Source: Cloacimonetes bacterium UBA6081 (GTDB lineage Bacteria; Cloacimonadota; Cloacimonadia; Cloacimonadales; Cloacimonadaceae). From it: DNA of 12,369 nt. The stretch lies in contig DIXL01000027.1 of assembly GCA_002428685.1 (NCBI GenBank), forward strand, positions 14,209 through 26,577, read 5' to 3'. The position numbers were made by a program, and so were the translations under genes. Below, in pieces: positions 8,136-12,369 of the stretch (its first letter is position 1; every line of letters starts with the position of its first letter). The notes beneath the pieces were generated by a model. That model was not told the origin of the DNA and did no database searches. It saw only the letters and a program-made list of their open reading frames with translations.

Positions 8136-8202
8136 CATTGCCAGATCATTCCCATATCATTCCCAATAATATTGAGAATGATATGGGAATGATATGGCAA
8201 TG
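8136..8202. repeat. 32-bp near-perfect inverted repeat with internal 11-nt periodicity, between convergent operons
   Basis: The arms at 8136-8167 and 8171-8202 pair at 30 of 32 positions (mismatches 8144/8194 and 8163/8175) around a 3-nt loop. Each arm contains two tandem units: ATCATTCCC at 8145 and 8156 on the left, and the complementary GAATGAT units at 8174 and 8185 on the right, spaced 11 nt. It sits between the stops of tsaD and alr, where a bidirectional terminator or RNA-stabilising hairpin would be useful. However, no T-tract follows on either strand, so it is not a standard intrinsic terminator. A REP-like or miniature mobile repeat is the alternative. The rest of the 187-nt gap (8050-8135 and 8203-8236) holds nothing that I recognise. 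Confidence 0.85.
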
Positions 8203-8236
8203 CAAGCAAGTGTGAGCCCTCAAAGCATTAGCAGGC

Positions 8237-10183
8237 TTAATAGGCAAAAACAACCCCACTAATAGGGAAGATCCACTCATCAGGTTTACTGTAAAGCCGG
8301 ATCACTCCCTCGTTGTTGCTGATGGAAGGATATTTATCCTGTCCCGAGAATACCGGCACACATTCCACTTTATCCAGCTCCGGAGGATAGTGAAAAGCTA
8401 TGTCCACCCCTCTGGTTAGTTCGGAAATGAACACGCTAAACTGGTGCGAAGCTTTAGGATACAGCGTTTGTGTATTTATGGAAAAGTTTACTGGCTTGCC
8501 GATGTATTTTGCCAAATGAGGATGTGAGCACTTAATCTCCAAACAGCCATTTTTGTGCTTGATCGTGGTATTTAGCACCAACTTATCCACCATCACACTG
8601 CTTACCACAAAGCTTTCCGCATCAAGGTCTATGGCGTTGTCCATCAGCCAGCGATATTCCACATCGCTACGTTTGAAATATCGACGCAGAACCCCGTCTG
8701 ATGAGGCACAAGCTACTATAAAGTAATCATTTTGCAGTATTTTAGTAAAGCTTAAAACGGTTGTGGCTTTGTAGTAACCCACATTTAAGGAATCTGTAAA
8801 AGTGATTTCGTGATGAAAGTTATGCCTGTAATGGATATCCTTGTCCTTGTCATAGAAGAAATTACGCAAAATTTCGCGATAAATTAGCTCGCCAATTTCA
8901 TCGCTTTGCAGCCGTTGGGCAATGGCAGATTCAATAATGGTGTTAAGCTTGCTGTCAGAAAAATCATCTGGCACAAATTCACGTCTTGAAAGTGGGGTGC
9001 TATGCAGCAACTTACCCTTGATAAAATAGAACCGTTTGGCTCGGCGTCCCACCTGACATAATAGTTCATAGGGATTTCCACCATAGTTTGCCACCAGGTT
9101 TTCCGCATGAATATTAATGCTCCCCCCCCCTAACATTATTGCTTCATCGCCAATAGCAGGATTATCCACCTGGGATAAATCTATGCAAATCATATCCATT
9201 GAGATGCGGCCAAGGACGGAGCATAAAGTGCGGTTTAACAACACATTCCCGCAGTTTGACAGCAAAAAATCATAGCCATCCGCATACCCGATGGGGAGGA
9301 TGCCAAACAACCCGTTGCTTTGTGCAATCCAACTGCGATTATAGCCAATTGATTCACCCTTGCGAATGCTTTTTATCTGTGAGAGGATGGTTTTAAAGGT
9401 CATTACTGGTTGGAACCTTGTAGCTACGGACGTCCCGTCTGTTATTGATCTGTTTGCGGTAATTCTTTCGACAGACAAGATGTCCGTCGCTACTCCATAA
9501 GCGGCAATGCCCAACCGCACTAAGTTAGTCTTTGATCCATAACCATTTAGCAGAGCATGTGAATTGTTTATATGGATGTATTTTGGTTGGAACGGCAGTT
9601 GTTCTATCAGTTGGTAAAACCTATCTTCCTGAGTTCTGCAGAACTCCGCATCGCTTTCGGAAGAGGCAAAATGGCTAAAAACACCCTCTACAATCAGGTT
9701 ATTCAGTTGGACTATCTTTTCGAACAATGCTAAAAAATCGCTCCAATCTGCTCCACTGCGATGCATACCTGTATCAGCTTTAATATGGACAATTGCTTTG
9801 CAGCCAAACCTTCCAGCCTCTTTGTCCAGAGTTTTGGCAAAATCCCAATCAGATACGCTTGTGGTCAATTCATTTGTTAAGATTGTGCTAAGTTCGCTTT
9901 TCAAACTGGGAGAGAGAACCAAAATAGGTGCTTTACAGCCCTGAATGCGTAGTAATCTGCCTTCTTCCGGATTGGCCACTCCCAGATATACCGCTCCGCA
10001 ATCCAAAGCAATTCTGCTGATTTCGTAGGCACCATGACCATAGGCATCAGCTTTAACAATCATCATAAAGCTTTGATGTTCATGCATATATCCGGATAAA
10101 ACGGATAAATTGTGTTGCAAGGCAGATAAATCTATCTCAACCCAACTGCGTTCGTTATGAATTTCTTTTTGCATAGGCTTCAA
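8237..10183 (-). CDS. alr: Alanine racemase with an unidentified C-terminal extension of about 250 aa
   Basis: The first 395 or so residues are a fold-type III PLP alanine racemase, which makes D-alanine for peptidoglycan. The PLP lysine is Lys44 in VKADAYGHG. MHRSG (140-144) holds the conserved Arg. LVRLGIAAYG (221-230), the catalytic Tyr281 in IGYNRSW, LPIGYADGYD (296-305), SMDM (328-331) and PYELLCQVGRRAKRFY (371-386) follow in the usual order. Usual Alr length is about 360-390 aa; this protein has 648. Residues about 400-648 form an extra domain that I cannot identify, with a helical start and a beta-rich remainder ending in WIFPISGVVFAY. Residues 231-255 are encoded by a REP-like element, and a G9 run encodes Gly352-354. 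The start is TTG at 10183, overlapping the phoH stop as TTGA. ATG at 10174 (645 aa) is a close alternative, and neither has a strong Shine-Dalgarno sequence. The racemase call is firm; the role of the tail is unknown. Confidence 0.93.
   Translation of the reverse strand: MKPMQKEIHNERSWVEIDLSALQHNLSVLSGYMHEHQSFMMIVKADAYGHGAYEISRIALDCGAVYLGVANPEEGRLLRIQGCKAPILVLSPSLKSELSTILTNELTTSVSDWDFAKTLDKEAGRFGCKAIVHIKADTGMHRSGADWSDFLALFEKIVQLNNLIVEGVFSHFASSESDAEFCRTQEDRFYQLIEQLPFQPKYIHINNSHALLNGYGSKTNLVRLGIAAYGVATDILSVERITANRSITDGTSVATRFQPVMTFKTILSQIKSIRKGESIGYNRSWIAQSNGLFGILPIGYADGYDFLLSNCGNVLLNRTLCSVLGRISMDMICIDLSQVDNPAIGDEAIMLGGGSINIHAENLVANYGGNPYELLCQVGRRAKRFYFIKGKLLHSTPLSRREFVPDDFSDSKLNTIIESAIAQRLQSDEIGELIYREILRNFFYDKDKDIHYRHNFHHEITFTDSLNVGYYKATTVLSFTKILQNDYFIVACASSDGVLRRYFKRSDVEYRWLMDNAIDLDAESFVVSSVMVDKLVLNTTIKHKNGCLEIKCSHPHLAKYIGKPVNFSINTQTLYPKASHQFSVFISELTRGVDIAFHYPPELDKVECVPVFSGQDKYPSISNNEGVIRLYSKPDEWIFPISGVVFAY
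9420..9493 (-). repeat. Paired REP-like (BIME-like) element inside alr
   Basis: Two 23-nt arms, 9420-9442 and 9471-9493, are inverted copies matching at 19 of 23 positions. Each is itself a GTAG tetranucleotide followed by a short palindrome. On the plus strand GTAG (9420-9423) precedes the hairpin ACGGACG-TCC-CGTCTGT (9426-9442). On the minus strand GTAG (9493-9490) precedes a 9-bp stem, CGACGGACA-TCT-TGTCTGTCG (9489-9469). Each stem has one G-T wobble. GTAG at the foot of a hairpin is the hallmark of REP sequences mobilised by RAYT (TnpA-REP) transposases, and two facing REPs are the BIME arrangement. The element is read through in frame as Val231-Thr255 of alanine racemase with no stop codon. 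Confidence 0.75.
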
Positions 10184-11520
10184 AAATATTTCGCAGCCAA
10201 ATCTGCAAGAGCGCTGCGTTCTCCTTTGTCCAAGGTCATGTGGGCTACCAGATTTTCACCCTTAAGTTTTTCTACGGCAACAGATAAGCCATTGCTTTGG
10301 GCATCCAGGTAGGGAATATCTATTTGATAGGGGTCTCCGGTAAGCACCAGCTTTGTATTTTCACCGGCGCGGGTTATGATTGTTTTCATCTCATGAGGAC
10401 TGAGATTTTGGGCTTCATCGATGATGATAAACTGATTTGGCAGGCTACGACCACGGATGTAAGTAAGGGGTTCCAATTCCAGAAAGCCATAATCCATAAA
10501 GTCCAAGATACTTGGCTTTTTCTTGTTTTTGATGTTTTCCATGCTTTTATCATCATGTAGCGAAAGCAGAATATCCATGTTATCGTAAATAGGCTGCATC
10601 CAAGGGTTGAACTTCTCACTTTTGGTTCCGGGTAAATATCCAAGGTCTTTGCCCAGTGGTGATATCGGCCTGGAAATTACCAAACGAGAGTATTTGCTAT
10701 CTTCCACCACTTTTTGCAGTCCAGCAGCCATAGCCAATAGGGTTTTACCCGTTCCGGCTTTTCCGGAAAGGCTTACCAGTTTAATATCATCGTCCATCAA
10801 GATGTCCAAGGCCATTTCCTGTTCATAGTTTCGAGCTTTAATGCCAAATATCTCCTGCCCTGTGTAATGACTTATGGCATAAAGCAGGTTGTGAGGCTCG
10901 TGATAGCGCAGGGTTTTCACTCTGTCGGGATTGCTTTCATCGTGCACCCTCACAAACTGATTGGGGAAAAACTCTCCATAGATATTGGTTAAATACTTCT
11001 TTTCCTCAATTTCGGCAAAGTGCTCACTATCCACATCCAGGCTTTCCCAGCCGGTGTAAAACTCGTCATATTTAATTGTATCGGATTCATAATTTTCGGC
11101 ATTAATGCCCATGCAATCTGCTTTAATCCGAACATTTACATCCTTTGAAACCAAGGTTACCAGAGAATCCGGATAAAGATTCTTAAAGTAAAGCGCAGTG
11201 CCGATAATCAGATTGTCATTTCTATCCATAAACAGCAGCTTGGAAGCCGTGTCGCTAACCTCGCGGTTTACGGTAACCTGAATTACCCCACCATTATCTA
11301 TGGCCACACCATCCTGCAGTTTACCTTTGCTGCGCAGTGCATCCAGATAACGTCCAATTTGGCGGGCATTGCGGCTTTTTTCATCCACGCCCTTTTTAAA
11401 TTGGTCTATTTCTTCAATCACCACAATCGGAATTACCACACGGTTTTCCTGAAAAGCAAATAGAGCCTGAGGGCTGTGTATCAGAACGTTTGTATCCAAA
11501 ATAAAGATCTTCTTTTCCAT
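10180..11520 (-). CDS. PIN-domain PhoH family ATPase (PhoH2/YlaK type)
   Basis: A 446-aa fusion of a PIN ribonuclease domain to a PhoH-type ATPase. The PIN part (about 1-150) starts KIFILDTNVLIH (4-15) with acidic Asp9, has VIEEIDQFK (34-42), and has the later acidic cluster FMDRNDN (97-103). The ATPase part (about 225-446) has Walker A GKAGTGKT (253-260), Walker B FIIIDEAQN (364-372), the TGDPYQID block (394-401) and the closing KGERSALAD motif (432-440). PIN-PhoH proteins are described as ATP-dependent RNA unwinding and cleaving enzymes, sometimes paired with a small antitoxin-like gene; no such partner is seen here. The ATG has an AAGGTG ribosome binding site 4 nt upstream. It sits 24 nt after the DUF985 gene, and its TGA overlaps the TTG start of alr, so the three are probably co-transcribed. 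The cellular role in this organism is unproven. Confidence 0.93.
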   Translation of the reverse strand: MEKKIFILDTNVLIHSPQALFAFQENRVVIPIVVIEEIDQFKKGVDEKSRNARQIGRYLDALRSKGKLQDGVAIDNGGVIQVTVNREVSDTASKLLFMDRNDNLIIGTALYFKNLYPDSLVTLVSKDVNVRIKADCMGINAENYESDTIKYDEFYTGWESLDVDSEHFAEIEEKKYLTNIYGEFFPNQFVRVHDESNPDRVKTLRYHEPHNLLYAISHYTGQEIFGIKARNYEQEMALDILMDDDIKLVSLSGKAGTGKTLLAMAAGLQKVVEDSKYSRLVISRPISPLGKDLGYLPGTKSEKFNPWMQPIYDNMDILLSLHDDKSMENIKNKKKPSILDFMDYGFLELEPLTYIRGRSLPNQFIIIDEAQNLSPHEMKTIITRAGENTKLVLTGDPYQIDIPYLDAQSNGLSVAVEKLKGENLVAHMTLDKGERSALADLAAKYF

Positions 11521-11544
11521 TTTACACCTTCATAATTAGGAAGA

Positions 11545-12051
11545 TTAGTGTTTAAACCAGGGGCTTATTCTGTCTTGAAACTGAGGGAATTCATCTACCA
11601 GCCGGTTTTCTTCGGCCAATTCAAAATCGGCATAGGTGAAGGCCGGCCACAAACTGCATCCGCAAAAGCTGTAAGAATCTGCTTCCGCTACTTCCGCACA
11701 AAACCAGGTGCGGGGCGGGATTACTACTTGCGGAATTTCACCTTTTAGCACCTCGCTGCCCAAAACAAAGCTTTCCCAGCCTTTTTGGCTACTTAGCATG
11801 TATATATTTAAAGGGCTGCCGGAATAGTGATGCCACATCTCTTCGCATGAAAGTCTGTGCCAGGCGCAAAGCTCGGTAGAAGGAAGAAAATACAATAATG
11901 ACGAGCCCAAAGGACGCTTGGGATGGGTAACTTTGCCAGAATTGTCTTTTACATCGGCACTAAATGCACTTTGCCAATTTCGCCGGTAATAGCCACCTTC
12001 CGGATGAGGCTGTAAGTTTAGCTTCTCGATATAGTCCATGAGTTTGTTCAT
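11545..12051 (-). CDS. Cupin-superfamily protein, DUF985 (Cupin_5)
   Basis: A 168-aa single-domain cupin of the DUF985 family, about the usual length. Family blocks are visible in order: LQPHPEGGYYRR (13-24), SSLLYFL (50-56), WHRLSCEEMWHHYSGSPL (64-81) with clustered histidines, VIPPRTWF (110-117), and GCSLWPAFTYADFELA (131-146) ahead of the C-terminus. Members are small beta-barrel proteins; the biochemical function is not established, and sugar-epimerase-like relationships have been suggested only on fold grounds. The start ATG at 12051 is preceded by AAGGTGGT, a good ribosome binding site, and a sigma-70-like promoter lies about 45-70 nt upstream. It is the first protein gene of the minus-strand unit cupin-phoH-alr. 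There is no signal peptide or membrane segment. Confidence 0.88.
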   Translation of the reverse strand: MNKLMDYIEKLNLQPHPEGGYYRRNWQSAFSADVKDNSGKVTHPKRPLGSSLLYFLPSTELCAWHRLSCEEMWHHYSGSPLNIYMLSSQKGWESFVLGSEVLKGEIPQVVIPPRTWFCAEVAEADSYSFCGCSLWPAFTYADFELAEENRLVDEFPQFQDRISPWFKH

Positions 12052-12092
12052 TGTCGCACCACCTTTTGTGAGGTATTAGATATCAAGACGCA

Positions 12093-12121
12093 ATAATTTG
12101 AAATGGGGGAAGAGAAGTCAA
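12093..12121 (-). promoter_or_regulatory. Sigma-70-like promoter for the cupin-phoH-alr unit
   Basis: On the minus strand TTGACT (12121-12116) matches the -35 consensus at five of six positions. A 17-nt spacer separates it from AATTAT (12098-12093), which matches the -10 at four of six. Transcription would begin around 12086, leaving a leader of about 35 nt with the AAGGTGGT ribosome binding site. It lies between the tRNA and the cupin gene, so the protein operon need not depend on tRNA transcription. Confidence 0.5.
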
Positions 12122-12146
12122 TCTTTATTTTTAGTAAGCCAAAAAA

Positions 12147-12234
12147 TGGTGCTGAAGGGGGGACTCGAACCCCCATGACCTCATCGATCACTAGTCCCTG
12201 AAACTAGCGTGTATACCAATTTCACCACTTCAGC
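12147..12234 (-). tRNA. tRNA-Leu, anticodon CAG
   Basis: This is an 88-nt class II tRNA including an encoded CCA end. The 7-bp acceptor pairs GCTGAAG (12234-12228) with CTTCAGC, followed by discriminator A and CCA. The D arm has GTG/CAC around AAATTGGTATA. The anticodon stem CTAGT/ACTAG encloses the loop TTCAGGG, giving anticodon CAG for CUG codons. A long variable arm (about 15 nt, TGATCGATGAGGTCA) is typical of leucine tRNAs. The T arm GGGGG-TTCGAGT-CCCCC is intact. All canonical pairs checked by eye are present, so it should be functional. It is transcribed in the same direction as the cupin gene, which starts 95 nt downstream. Confidence 0.96.
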
Positions 12235-12256
12235 ACATGTTGCAAGATTCAAAACA

Positions 12257-12278
12257 TTTATAGCGGTAAAACTGTCAA
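12257..12278 (-). promoter_or_regulatory. Possible tRNA-Leu promoter elements
   Basis: On the minus strand a TATAAA box (12262-12257) lies 22 nt before the tRNA 5' end, a sensible place for a -10. A perfect TTGACA (12278-12273) lies upstream but only 10 nt away, too close for a standard sigma-70 pair. Either the TATAAA acts with a poorer -35 around 12280-12285, or the TTGACA pairs with a weak -10 further down. The rest of 12279-12369 contains nothing else that I recognise except the 15-nt sequence shared, inverted, with 11-25. Confidence 0.3.
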
Positions 12279-12369
12279 GCACAAAAAACGCACGATTGCA
12301 CGGATGGATAATTCTACATTGATATACTTTAGTTTTAACTCTGCCCTTCGCGAAATTTTGGGTTTTGAC

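Noticed and set aside
8884..9108. Minus-strand 74-codon open frame overlapping alr, downstream of the G9 run
   Set aside because: It is out of frame with alr, has no family resemblance or ribosome binding site, and is best explained as a shadow of the coding region.
10297..10828. Plus-strand open frames opposite phoH
   Set aside because: They lie antisense to strongly conserved PhoH motifs and show no protein-like features of their own.
10180..12051. A toxin-antitoxin pair based on the PIN domain of the PhoH protein
   Set aside because: The neighbouring upstream gene is a DUF985 cupin, not a small antitoxin-like protein, and no short gene fits in the 24-nt gap.
12121..12157. Intrinsic terminator of the tRNA from the T6 run after the CCA end
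   Set aside because: The flanking CCA/TGG could form only a 3-bp stem, so nothing supports a terminator hairpin there.
1..12369. CRISPR array, insertion sequence or phage gene
   Set aside because: No regularly spaced direct repeats, transposase motifs or phage structural genes are present; the repeats found are palindromic and short.

Overview
This is bacterial chromosomal DNA with nearly complete gene coverage. It holds nine protein-coding genes and one tRNA, in two convergent blocks. The bacterial assignment rests on TsaD, YbbR, PIN-PhoH, alanine racemase, a sigma-54 activator and a tRNA-Leu with an encoded CCA end. Base composition looks moderate and somewhat AT-leaning (judged by eye, not calculated). 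The debranching enzyme / glycosyltransferase / GH57 trio and the general gene style suggest a member of the FCB superphylum, possibly Cloacimonadota. That placement is inference and is not proven by any single gene.

The plus-strand block (144-8049) is six tightly packed genes that look like one operon: GH133-type glycogen debranching enzyme, GT-B glycosyltransferase (glycogen-synthase-like), GH57 alpha-glucan enzyme, REC-AAA+-Fis sigma-54 response regulator, YbbR-domain membrane-anchored protein, and tsaD. Junctions are a 4-nt ATGA overlap, then gaps of 2, 7, 2 and 0 nt. The first three genes form a plausible alpha-glucan (storage polysaccharide) module that builds, trims and debranches glucan. 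The last three are a regulator, an envelope protein and a tRNA-modification enzyme, and their place in this unit is not obvious from function.

The minus-strand block (12234-8237, read right to left) is tRNA-Leu(CAG), a DUF985 cupin, a PIN-PhoH ATPase and a long alanine racemase. The cupin has a good sigma-70-like promoter between it and the tRNA. The cupin and phoH are 24 nt apart. phoH and alr overlap by 4 nt (TTGA), with a TTG start for alr.

The two blocks converge on a 187-nt gap (8050-8236). It contains a 32-bp near-perfect inverted repeat built from 11-nt periodic units, without a T-tract.

The most notable features are in and beside alr. (1) A 74-bp element made of two facing REP-like hairpins, each preceded by the GTAG tetranucleotide, lies in frame inside the coding sequence and encodes about 25 residues of the racemase. 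(2) The racemase carries a C-terminal extension of about 250 residues that I cannot assign to a family. (3) A run of nine G (coding strand) lies within the gene. No CRISPR array, insertion sequence, phage gene or defence system was recognised.
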